In this document: positions 28,601-40,600 of the stretch, piece after piece
Layout: the number at the start of each line of letters is the position of its first letter
Numbering within the stretch: position 1 is the first letter of the stretch
Assembly: GCA_964017045.1 (NCBI GenBank)
Contig: OZ024799.1
Span: forward strand, 28,717,596 to 28,781,595
Length of the DNA: 64,000 bases
Reading direction: 5' to 3'
Source of the DNA: Omphiscola glabra
Taxonomy: Eukaryota > Mollusca > Gastropoda > Lymnaeidae
Position numbers and translations under genes: made by a program
The notes under the pieces: generated by a model
Seen by the model: the letters and a program-made list of their open reading frames with translations, nothing else
Databases searched by the model: none
What the model was told of the DNA's origin: nothing

Positions 28601-31600
28601 ATCTACTAGATATAGTCCACCGAAAAGTGGCGACAGCAATGCCTGAACTTCCCATCTACTAGATATAGCCTACCGAACATTGGCGACAGCAATGCGTGCA
28701 CTTCCCATCTACTAGATATAGCCCACCGAACAGTGGCGACAGCAATGCCTGAACTTCCCATCTACTAGATATAGTCCACCGAAACGTGGCGACAGCAATG
28801 CCTGAACTTCCCATCTACTAGATATAGTCCACCGAACAGTGGCGACAGCAATGCCTGAACTTCCCATCTACTAGATATAGTCCACCGAACAGTGGCGACA
28901 GCAATGCCTGAACTTCCCATCTACCAAAGTTACTTGACAAAACATGAACTCAAGTAACGCACATTTAAGCATCCCAATTTAGGCTACACCCCTCCCCCCC
29001 CCCTCGTTACTGCACACTTTTTATTCCACGCCCATGAACTATATTAAATAATCTGATGTTCCAACCACTTTTAAACCGAACATTCCCTATATCAAATATA
29101 CTATTTACGATGTTACCCAACTCACAACATATGGAATTGATTGATCTCTTACAGGTTTCAATAGCGATGAGAGCATGTGGTGGGCCACCATGTGGTGTCT
29201 GCTAACCAAGAAAGTGTATTACCTATTGAGAAATTTTCGTCTGCTGTGTCTTCAGGTGTGCCTACCTGTCTGCCTGGTGTGGGTGGCCTCGAGACTTCAC
29301 GACACACACACGGACACACCAAAGGTATATATTATTAGGATCAGAGGCATAACGAGGACATAATACGCGGCGCCCATGACGAAAACTACTATTGGGCCTG
29401 AGAATTTTATTGCTATATAATTAATTACAAATTAGAACATAATTTCAAATTAGAGATATTTGTATTCTTATAAGCAATATCGAATATTTTTCATGCATTT
29501 TGCGCCCTCATTCAAGTGGTATCCACGGAACGTGTCATGTCTTTCAACACCCTCGGTATGCATCTGAGTAAGACACTATATTATGTATTTGAATTTGAGT
29601 AGTTTAGGATTTTTAAAAATAGGTTGGGCCAATGATATGTATATAATTTAAAAAATAGTAAGACAAGATATTAGATATTTTTATTGATCCAAATAAATGG
29701 AAATTTGTTTTTTTTTCATTCATCGTAAGCCTTGTTATTGTTTACTACGAGTCGTGGCATGCAAACTCACCTCACCCTTTATTTTTGACGTCACCAATTA
29801 ACTCTGCCACTCTTTCTGTCCCCGCCTTTGGTTGGGAAAGTTTGTTTACGTTTCCACGAGGTTCTGCATAGAGGGAGAAATAGTCACTGGTGATTGAATT
29901 TCTAGACATTCTGTTCTGGGGGGTTCCTGACCCCCTCACTATAAATACGACGGACGGCTGTAACCAGCAGACATTTACGAGACTTAAAAAGGAGCCCTAA
30001 AAGACTTGCACAATTTTTCACTGTGTTTTGGATTAATATTTCTACCTAGTGGTATTAAACATTTCCACTTGCTGCGCTGTAAGGTAATATAGTGGTATTT
30101 TTCTGTGTATTTTATTTTGTATTTTTTATAGCCACTTAATAGTATAGTTAATTGACTATTGTTAATATCAGGAGCTTTGTAATCGTGTTTCTTTGTATAT
30201 TGGGTTCTGGTGCTGCGTTACGTATTGTTAACATTTTAAGATAGATTACATTTGTAAAAACCATATAATGGTACGTAACACCTTGATAACATGAAAAATT
30301 TCTCCCTTTGGTGACATGATACATTCTTATCTTTTCTGACATGAACCATACCTTCCGTTGATGACAGGATGCATTTCTCCCTTTGGTGACATGATACATT
30401 CTTATCTTTTCTGACATGAACCATACCTTCCGTTGATGACAGGATACATTTCTTGACATGAAACATTCCTATCTTTGATAAAATGATACATTTCTGCCTT
30501 TGATACAATGATATATATTTTTCCTTTGATGACATGATCCATTCCCGTCTTTAATAATGTAAACGGTCTCTTGCTGAAGTCAGGTACGCGTACGGTTCCT
30601 GTTCAGTGGAGAGTGTTCATAGATTCCAGCAAGGAGAGCCAGAAAGCTATGTTGTTGAACAATTGTAACTAATAATAGTCTGTTTCTATGTTGTTGAACA
30701 ATTGTAACTAATAATAGTCTGTTTCTATGTTGTTGAACAATTGTAACTAATAATAGTCTGTTTCTATAACTCACGCTGCAGGACTCAACCAGACGTTTGA
30801 TTCAATGAAACTCATTTTGAAAGTGATAAACTGCTCAGGACACAACTGGAACAGTAGTAGCACTTCTTTAAATTATACAGATGGGGTACAAATGAAAAAG
30901 TGCTTTTTTGTTTGTCGAACAGTCGTTATGACAGCAACATTGGCCTCCTAGATCTGAGCACGTTGTTTGTCGAACAGTCGTTATGACAGCAACATTGGCC
31001 TCCTAGATCTGAGCACATTGCTTGTCGAACAGTCGTTATGACGGCAACATTGGCCTCCTAGATCTGAGCACGTTGTTTGTCGAACAGTCGTTATGACAGC
31101 AACATTGGCCTCCTAGATCTGAGCACGTTATTTGTCGAACAGTCGTTATGACGGCAACATTGGCCTCCTAGATTTGAGCACATTGTTATTAACAGTCGTT
31201 ATGACAGCAACATTGGTCTCCTAGATCTGAGCACATTGTCAGTCGAACAGTCGTTGTGACAGCAACATTGGCCTCCTACATCTGAACACATTGTTTGTCA
31301 AACAGTCGTTATGACAGCAACATTGGCCTCCTAGATCTGAGCACATTGTTTGTCGAACAGTCGTTATGACAGCAACATTGGCCTCCTACATCTGAGCACA
31401 TTGTTTGTCGAACAGTCGTTATGACAGCAACATTGGCCTCCTACATCTGAGCACATTGTTTGTCGAACAGTCGTTATGACGGCAACATTGGCCTCCTAGA
31501 TCTGAGCACATTGTTAATAACAATCGTTATGACAGCAACATTGGCCTCCTAGATCTGAGCACGTTGTTTGTCGAACAGTCGTTATGACGGCAACATTGGC

Positions 31601-34600
31601 CTCCTAGATCTGAGCACATGGTTTGTCGAACAGTCGTTATGACAGCAACATTGGCCTCCCAGATCTGAGAACATTGCTTGTCGAACAGTCGTTATGACAG
31701 CAACATTGGCCTCCTAGATCTGAGCACGTTGTTTGTCGAACAGTCGTTATGACAGCAACATTGGCCTCATAGATCTGAGCGCGTTGTTTGTCGAACAGTC
31801 GTTATGGCGGCAACATTAGCCTCCTAGATCTGAGCACGTTGTTTGTCGAACAGTCGTTATGACAACAACATTGGCCTTTTAGATCTGAGCACATTGTTTG
31901 TCGAACAGTCGTTATGACAGCAACATTGGCCTCCTAGATCTGAGCACATTGTTTGTCGAACAATCGTTATGACGGCAACATTGGCCTCCTAGATCTGAGC
32001 ACATTGTTAATAACAGTCGTTATGACAGCAACATTGGCCTCCTAGATCTGAGCACGTTGTTTGTCGAACAGTCGTTATGACAGCAACATTGGCCTCCTAG
32101 ATCTGAGAACGTTGCTTGTCGAACAGTCGTTATGACAGCAACATTGGCCTCCTAGATCTGAGCACATTGTTTGTCGAACAGTCGTTATGACAGCAACATT
32201 GGCCTCCTAGATCTTAGCACATTGTTAATAACAGTCGTTATGACAGCAACATGAGCCTCCTAGATCTGAGCACATTGTTTGTCGAACAGTCGTTATGACA
32301 GCAACATTGGCCTCCTAGATCTGAGCACGTTGTTTGTCAAACAGTCGTTATGACAGCAAAATTGGCATCATAGATCTGAGCACATTGTTTGTCGAACAGT
32401 CGTTATGACAGCAACATTGGCCTCCTAGATCTGAGCACATTGTTTATCGAACAGTCGTTATGACAGCAACATTGGCCTCCTAGATCTGAGCACGTTGTTT
32501 ATCGAACAGTCGTTATGACAACAACACTGGCCTCCTAGATCTGAGCACGTTGCTTATCGAACAGTCGTTATGACAGCAACATTGGCCTCCTAGATCTGAG
32601 CACATTGTTTGTCAAACAGTCGTTATGACAGCAACATTGGCCTCCTAGATCTGAGCACATTGTTTGTCGAACAGTCGTTATGACAGCAACATTGGCCTCC
32701 TAGATCTGAGCACATTGTTAATAACAGTCGTTTTGACAGCAACATTGGCCTCCTAGATCTGAGCACATTGTTAATAACAGTCGTTTTGACAGCAACATTG
32801 GCCTCCTAGATCTTAGCACATTGTTTGTCGACACAACGCGCAACACAAATCATTGGTTGATCCATTGAAAGTGCACGTATCACCGCTTCACTTTAAATTG
32901 GGCCTCGAGAAATATTGTGTAGTAGCAATGAGTCTTAATGAACACGGTTTCCAGAATCTGAAAGAGAAATTCAATTACACCAAAAATGATGCTTGCTAAA
33001 AGCTGGAATTTTTCTTGTGCCATAAATCCACGAACTGACACGGGACACTGTATTTCTATAGTTGGTCAGTCGACCGAGACCACTGCGTATTCATGAAAGT
33101 TCTGATTTCTGCCGTGGATGTTCAGGTCGTTGATTGATACGGGCACGAAAAATGTTCTTATGAAGTAGAGCTGGTGCAATGATTGATGGGACGTCTCCAG
33201 GTGTAGCAGGTGCAATGATGGGACGTCTCCAGGTGTAGCAGGTGCAATGGATTGATGGGACGTCTCCAGGTGTAGCAGGTGCAATGGATTGATGGGACGT
33301 CTCCAGGTGTAGCAGGTGCAATGATGGGGCGTCTCCAGGTGTAGCAGGTGCAATGGATTGATGGGACATCTCCAGGTGTAGCAGGTGCAATGATGGGACG
33401 TCTCCAGGTGTAGCAGGTGCAATGGATTGATGGGACATCTCCAGGTGTAGCAGGTGCAATGGATTGATGGGACGTCTCCAGGTGTAGCAGGTGCAATGGA
33501 TTGATGGGACATCTCCAGGTGTAGCAGGTGCAATGGATTGATGGGACATCTCCAGGGGGATAGTAAACCCAGGCTTTTTTTTCCGCACGTCTTTTGTGCT
33601 CGGCATAAAATTTTGTTTTTAAATAGTTTAATTTTATTATTTTTTATTTTAAGTTATAAAAGAATAACAATATTTGTTGTTATAACTACTCTGAGTGACG
33701 TCACATTCTTATATAAGCAAACACTTGTTCTGTGTTTTTGTGCGTGCATAATGCATGATTGAATGGTCACGCGAAGATGGATAAATTCTGACTTGAGGTT
33801 TGGAATCAGCACCCTCTTCATTTAAGATAACCCACGTGATCACGTGATGGATGTCCTGTTCTAGGAGACACGCACATTTTGGGGGGGGGGGGGGGGGTGT
33901 TGCTTAAACCTAACCCACGTGATGGATGCCCTGTTGTAGGAGGCACGCACATTTGGGGGGGGGGTTGCTTAAACCTAACCCACGTGATGGATGCCCTGTT
34001 GTAGGAGACACGCACATTTGGGGGGGGGGGGTGTTGCTTAAACCTAACCCACGTGATGGATGCCCTGTTGTAGGAGACACGCACATTTTGTGGGGGGGGG
34101 GGGCGTGGGTTTGTCCAGAGTAATCTGTTATTTTTTCGGTCCTTACGGATTCCTCGTTAATGTGTTTCTTTATCGACTACTTCCCCAGGCTTTGAATTTG
34201 AACATGGAGCTGTTAACGGACAGCAGCGCCACCTTCCAAGGGGAACGTGAGAACAACTTCACAATCATGTTGGCGTCTGCCTACAGAAAACTCTTGCGTG
34301 ATCCCACGGGCAAACGAGAGATTACTTTCAAAGTAATAGTCAGTATTTATCAGCATGGTTGAACATCGTGTGTTTAGTTACATAGTTTTTAGCGAAATGA
34401 TCCTTACAAAATGACAGCAATTAGAGCAGATGTGTAAAGACTTGTCTTTGGTAGACAAAATTCCTTTTTTTTTTTGAAGTGTTAAAAAAGATTATGCTGA
34501 CAAAAACCCTCCATACTTGTACAAAAGATTTAGTAAATGTGCACATCCTGACACCGTTAATTTTACGCCCCCTCTTTATCCTCCCCTGCACTGCACAGAT

Positions 34601-37600
34601 CCCCCTTTTCCATCATCAGCATAAAATTACATTAAAATAAGGCAAATGTAAGTATTTTAAAAAAAACTTAAATATTCTTTTTTAATTACTATCTAAACAT
34701 TTCACTTAACATGTGAAAAACGGACGATACAAGAGTGCCACCCACTCCCTTTACCTTTTCTGTTAGATGTTATATAAACTTGTCATTGGAAATAATGCAC
34801 CCTTACTGTTAAACCTACTGCCCAAACCAGATACATGATATCCAAAAATAAACGTTTTATCATGAACTATGTATTCTTCACAAATTTCGTTTTACGCAAA
34901 CGTGAGTTGTGATTTAAGTCTTTTTAAAAAAAAAACTAACCTGCCGTACTCGATTACTTTTATTCTTAAAGTTTGTATCTACTTGTATCATCCGGATACA
35001 AATTCATTTCTTTAAATTAGTCTCGGATGCCAGATTACACACCTCTCACGAGGAATCCATTAGCGACGTCTGCAGTTACAAATGGTTTGGACTTTGTACT
35101 AATTGGTGCCAAGGTGTTAAACAAAGAGGAGTCAAAATGGACGAAGACTTACGTCAGCGCCCTCTTCAACGCGCAAGTCTACCACGCAGAACCTCTTTCG
35201 GTAAGTTTTTTCCTACATCCTGTCATTGTAATTAAAGTGCGCTAGTTACAGAAATTTTATACTTGGTTTACATCCGGTGGAGATCTACATCTCATCCAAT
35301 AAACAAAAAATTGAACTCAGTTCGTTATTTCAATATCTCCCAAATGAAAATTAAAAAAAAAAAATCTTTAAAGACTTTTGTACAAAAAATAATTTAAAAA
35401 CCTTTGATATTGGGTTTGTGTGTCTTGGTTTGGTCTGATTTTGTGTCTTGGTTTGGTCTGATTTTGTGTCTTGGTTTGGTCTGATTTTTGTATCTGGTTT
35501 GGTCTGATTTTGTGTCCTCGTTTGGTCTGATTTTGTGTCTTGGTTTGGTCTGATTTTGTGTCTTGGTTTGGTCTGATTTTGTGTCCTGGTTTGGTCTGAT
35601 TTTGTGTCTTGCTTTGGTCTGATTTTGTGTCTTGGTTTGGTCTGATTTTGTGTCTTGGTTTGGTCTGATTTTGTGTCTTGGTTTGGTCTGATTTTTGTAT
35701 CTTGGTTTGGTCTGATTTTGTGTCTTGGTTATTTTGCTCTTTTGAGTGTGGTTTAGATTGATTGACGCACCCACACCACCCCCATCTCCAAATTCTTATT
35801 TTACAAAGAATAAGCAATATGACAGTTTTCAGCTCTGTATATAGCGTGAACCAGAGATTTCAACAGTCGTCAATGCAAAAAATAACAAATAAAATAAATG
35901 CAGAAAAAATGGCCCTTATAAAGATCAAAGAAATGCATAAGAAGTACATCAAGTGAAATGTGAAATATGAAAATGTTTTGTTTCTTTTAAATTATTTTGT
36001 AAAAATTTGGGAAAGGTTTTTTCTTTGGGGGGGGGGGGGGGGGAGAAAATTGACTAAGGACAATAAACAAACCACATAAATATTTCCACTTGTTCTTTTC
36101 TTTTTGCTAAACATATTCAAGAACTGCTCGCCATGATAAGGCTAGGTGATTGAAATGGTAAACTTCTATTTCCAGATTGTAACCCTGATGCTTGAAATGG
36201 TAAACTTCTATTTCCAGATTGTAGCCCTGATGATTGAAATGGTAAACTTCTATTTCCAGATTGTAACCCTGATGATTGAAATGGTAAACTTCTATTTCCA
36301 GATTGTAACCCTGATGATTGAAATGGTAAACGTCTATTTCCAGATTGTAACCCTGATGATTGAAATGGTAAACTTCTATTTCCAGATTGTAACCCTGATG
36401 AGGGCCATGTCCGAGGTGGAGTCCAATGGGGAAAGTGCGGTCGTCAACAAGACCGCCGTCCAGTGGAGCCTGCAGCCTCTGCCGCTGACGCTTCAGGAGG
36501 CAGCGATCAAAGCCAAGGAGGCCGCCGACAGATCTTGTTTGATATCGTCAATATTAGTGATGACGGCCTTGAACTTCCTCGCTTCGACTTTTGCATATTT
36601 GATTGCCATGGAGAAGGCGGTACCTTGACCTTACTGTAGCAGTGCATTTTAAAAAAAACTACTAAAGCTACTAAGTCTATTTGGTTGGATTGGTAAGGGG
36701 GGGGGGGGGGGGGGAGTGACATAACTTGCCATGAGAAAAACTCTGCAGTTGGTCGAAAATGATGCCCCTCCATTTAAAAAGATGGGGGAAGGGGGGGGGG
36801 AATAATATTTCAGATGTTTGAGTTGGGGAAAATGATCTTCATAAGATTTTTTTTGTTGTTGTTTGTTTAAATATTTTTAACAAACCGTGGTATAAGAAAG
36901 AAAACAAAACATTGTGCAGCGATTTTTTTATGGCGTGGAAAAGAAAAAGGTGAGGTGAGTAACTAACATACTAACAGACTGGTTTCGAAATTAATTTCCC
37001 TCTAGGTCTTTTCCTATCCGGAAATTTGTTTGAAAGAAATTTCGTAGACGGAAAATTGATCGAACGGAAGACTGGTCGAACTGAAGTTTGGTCGAACGGA
37101 AGTTTAGTCGAATTTTTTTTTCAGTCCACACGATCAAATTTTGCGTCAAATTTCTTTTTGAACGCATTATCTGGTTTTACAATATAGTATAGTGCGTTCA
37201 AAAAGAAATTTCACGTTATTTTTATCGTGTGAACTGAAACAAAAAAATGCGACCAAAATACCGTTCGACCAAACTTCCGTCGATCAATTTTCCGTCGACA
37301 AAATTTCTTAAAAACAAATTTTCGGTAACCATTATGTCATGGTAACCTTGAGCTTTAATGGTGTGGATTTAAGAGGTGATCAGTTAGTTTAGTAACCAAT
37401 TTTAAGAGGTGATCAGTTAGTTTAGTAACCAATTTTAAGAGGTGATCAGTTAGTTTAGTAACCAATTTTAAGAGGTGATCAGTTAGTTTAACAACCAATT
37501 TTAAGAGGTGATCAGTTAGTTTAGTAACCAATTTTAAGAGGTGATCAGTTAGTTAAGTAACCAATTTTAAGAGGTGATCAGTTAGTTTAACAACCAATTT

Positions 37601-40600
37601 TAAGAGGTGATCAGTTAGTTTAGTAACCAATTTTAAGAGGTGATCAGTTAGTTTAGTAACCAATTTTAAGAGGTGATCAGTTAGTTTAGTAACCAATTTT
37701 AAGAGGTGATCAGTTTGTTTAGTAACCAATTTTAAGAGGTGATCAGTTAGTTTAGTAACCAATTTTAAGAGGTTGTCAGTTTAGTAACCAATTTTAAGAG
37801 GTTTTCAGTTAGTTGAGTAACCAATTTTAAGAGGTTGTTAGTTTAGTAACCAATTTTAAGAGGTGATCAGTTAGTTTAGTAACCAATTTAAGAGGTTGTC
37901 AGTTAGTTTAGTAACCAATTAATTATGCGCCATTAAATCTATCATATCGATGTATTTAAATTAGGGCTGCTAAATTTAACGATTAATTAATCGATTAATC
38001 GTTAAAATTTGTTAACGATTAAAATTTTTTTAACGATTAATCGACCCATCACTTAACCCATCATTAACAAATGTACCGGAAGTCTAAAAGTCAAAAAATG
38101 GCGGCCGAGAAATATAAACAAATCTCCGGACGATTACACGAACATTTTGGTTTTAAACTATTGACTGACGGGAATGTTGAAAATGTAGATAAAGTTTATT
38201 GTATACATTTTGAGAAATCGTTTGCCTACCATGGTCACGTATTGAAAAACAAATAGAAGTTGATACTCACGATGAGCACATGGAGACAGTTGCAACGGAT
38301 GGTGATGGCATTGACAATGAAACTACATGTGAACCAAATGAAAAGCGCATTAAGCTAATGGAGTCTGACTCAGACACAGATAATGACAATAACTCTTCTG
38401 ATGAATTACTGCGTTATAAAATGGAGATGAAAGTTCCTGAATCGGTTGACCCTCTACAATGGTGGAAACTTAATGAACACCGATATCCGAAACTGTCATT
38501 CCTTGCCAAGACCATTTTGTGCATACCAGCTACCTCAGTTCCATGTGAACGATTGCTCAGCTCGGCTGGTTATATTGTCAATGAGACACACTCATCACTT
38601 GAACCAAATAATGTCAACAAACTTGTCTGTTTGCGTAGTTGGTTAAAAGATGACATATAAAGGAGACATAAAGTATGTTTAATAAATGCTACTTATGACA
38701 CTAAACATTTTAATTTTTGGATTCAATCGAAATTAACTATTAAGTAATCGTTAATTTTTCAAAAGTTAACTATTAAATTTAAATTAATCGTTAACAGCCC
38801 TAATTTAAATACTAGATTTTGGATGCAAATATAACAGGTCAGTCAAGGATTGGGTAGGGATTGTGCCTCTCGCTTGTCTCCTTAGTAATTTTCTTCCGCC
38901 CTTTCACTCATTGGGTTTGTATAGAAACAATCCATGTGGTTATTTCAGGTAGGGCCCCTATACCAACAACATGTGGTTATTTCAGGTGGGGCCCCTATAC
39001 CAACAACATATGTGGTTATTTCAGGTGGGGCCCCTATACCAACAACATATGTGGTTATTTCAGGTGGGGCCCCTATACCGCAACCTATGTGGTTATTGCA
39101 ATTGGGGTCCCTATAGAAACAACCTATGTGGTTATTTTAGGGGGTGGTGCTTATAGAAAAAATCCATGTGGTTACTTCATGTGGGGTGCCTATAGAAAAA
39201 CCCGTGTGGTTACTTCAGGTGGGGTGCCTATAGATATACAAACAAAACATGTGATCATTTCAGGTGGGGTCCCTACAGCTTCAGAAACTTTGTGGTGTAT
39301 CGGGTATTTTGTTCTATATCAGCACCATGTTGTTTGACTTCACCGTCTACGCCTGTGTCTGCATTCTGCTCCACGTCTGCATGTTGCACTTCAGGTAATT
39401 AATGCACATGTGTTGTATCAAATGCTTTTGATTAATTCTTTTTTTTTTTTTTGTATTTTATAGTTAGTGTTGCTAGTGGTGGTGAGACTTGGTTGTTAGC
39501 ATCGTCTTTAAATAGTTGACGAATCGGCGCAACTACGTGCCTGAAACGAAGTAAAGGTGTTTACGGCACGTCCGATGTTGACAGTACAAAGGATGCTTCA
39601 GTCTGAAGTATTGCTGAATCAAAGTGCAGTAACATGTCTTGAACAAGGCGCACACACAATTTTAGCTTTAAACAAATAAAGTTCAAGAGAACATTGGTAG
39701 GAATATTTAGACTGCTGACAATTTTCTTTACCGCAATACTGTTACAAAAGATATCAGAAGGCGCCTAGCTCCCCCCCCCCCCCCCCCGCCCTCAAATGTT
39801 GATTTATTATTTCTTATTGATTATGTAATAAGTTACTAAGCACTCAATATAATATTTTAATGTTTGATCCACATGATATTTTTAATTCAACTCCACACTA
39901 ATACAGTAATACACTAATACAGTAATACGCTAATATTCTAATTATGAAATTACATCCTCCCCCCCCCCCCAAACAAATACGAAATTTCCATTTAATGTAT
40001 TCACGTCGTATAAATTACTTACTAGAATCTACTCCTTCGCGCTCCTGTTTCATTGGAGTCTTCAACGAATAAAATTGACGAACAATAGAGAAGACTTACA
40101 TAGATTCTCATCTGACATCAGGGCCGTTGCTGAGGGGGAACTCGCCGACAGCAAAGGTTCCAAAATCGTCTTTTTCCCCGTCACCCTGGTCATTAACTGG
40201 TCATTAACTGGTCATTAACTGGTCATTAACTGGTCATTAACTGGTCATTAACTGGTCATTAACTGGTCATTAACTGGTCATTAACTGGTCATTAACTGGT
40301 CATTAACTGGTCATTAACTGGTCATTAACTGGTCATTAACTGGTCATTAACTGGTCATTAACTGGTCATTAACTGGTCATTAACTGGTCATTAACTGGTC
40401 ATTAACTGGTCATTAACTGGTCATTGTCTAAATAGATTTACTAGTTACGGCCTTTTCTAATAAACAGCTTTGTATATAGCCACCCTGAATACTGCGCCCT
40501 AGGCCATGGCCTAGGTTTACCTTATGGGAAATCCGACCTTGGGTGCTGACTGTGGTATCTCATTTCGCGGGGTTCTGCTTATCCCTGGAAAATGGGACAA

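Larger units (their letters stand above)
29325..34188 (+). other. Intron with candidate LTR and several arrays
   Basis: 4.9-kb intron. It contains a candidate solo LTR (29735-30280) and arrays at 30290-30545, 30654-30768, 30950-32830, 33175-33550 and 33840-34100. Little is left that is not repetitive. Confidence 0.75.
36620..39278 (+). other. Intron with foldback element, array and hAT element
   Basis: 2.7-kb intron. It has G tracts at about 36700 and 36790, a foldback element (37013-37325), a 33-bp array, a ZBED-type hAT derivative, and a tandem repeat reaching the exon 17 acceptor. Confidence 0.75.

Noticed and set aside
33066..33606. Three overlapping - strand frames (CTCYTWR type repeats)
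   Set aside because: Array-driven, with identical units read in three phases.
35797..35955. Lysine-rich open stretch as an extra exon
   Set aside because: In the phase needed after exon 15 it meets a stop, and exon 15 to 16 already joins in frame with matching ABCA motifs.
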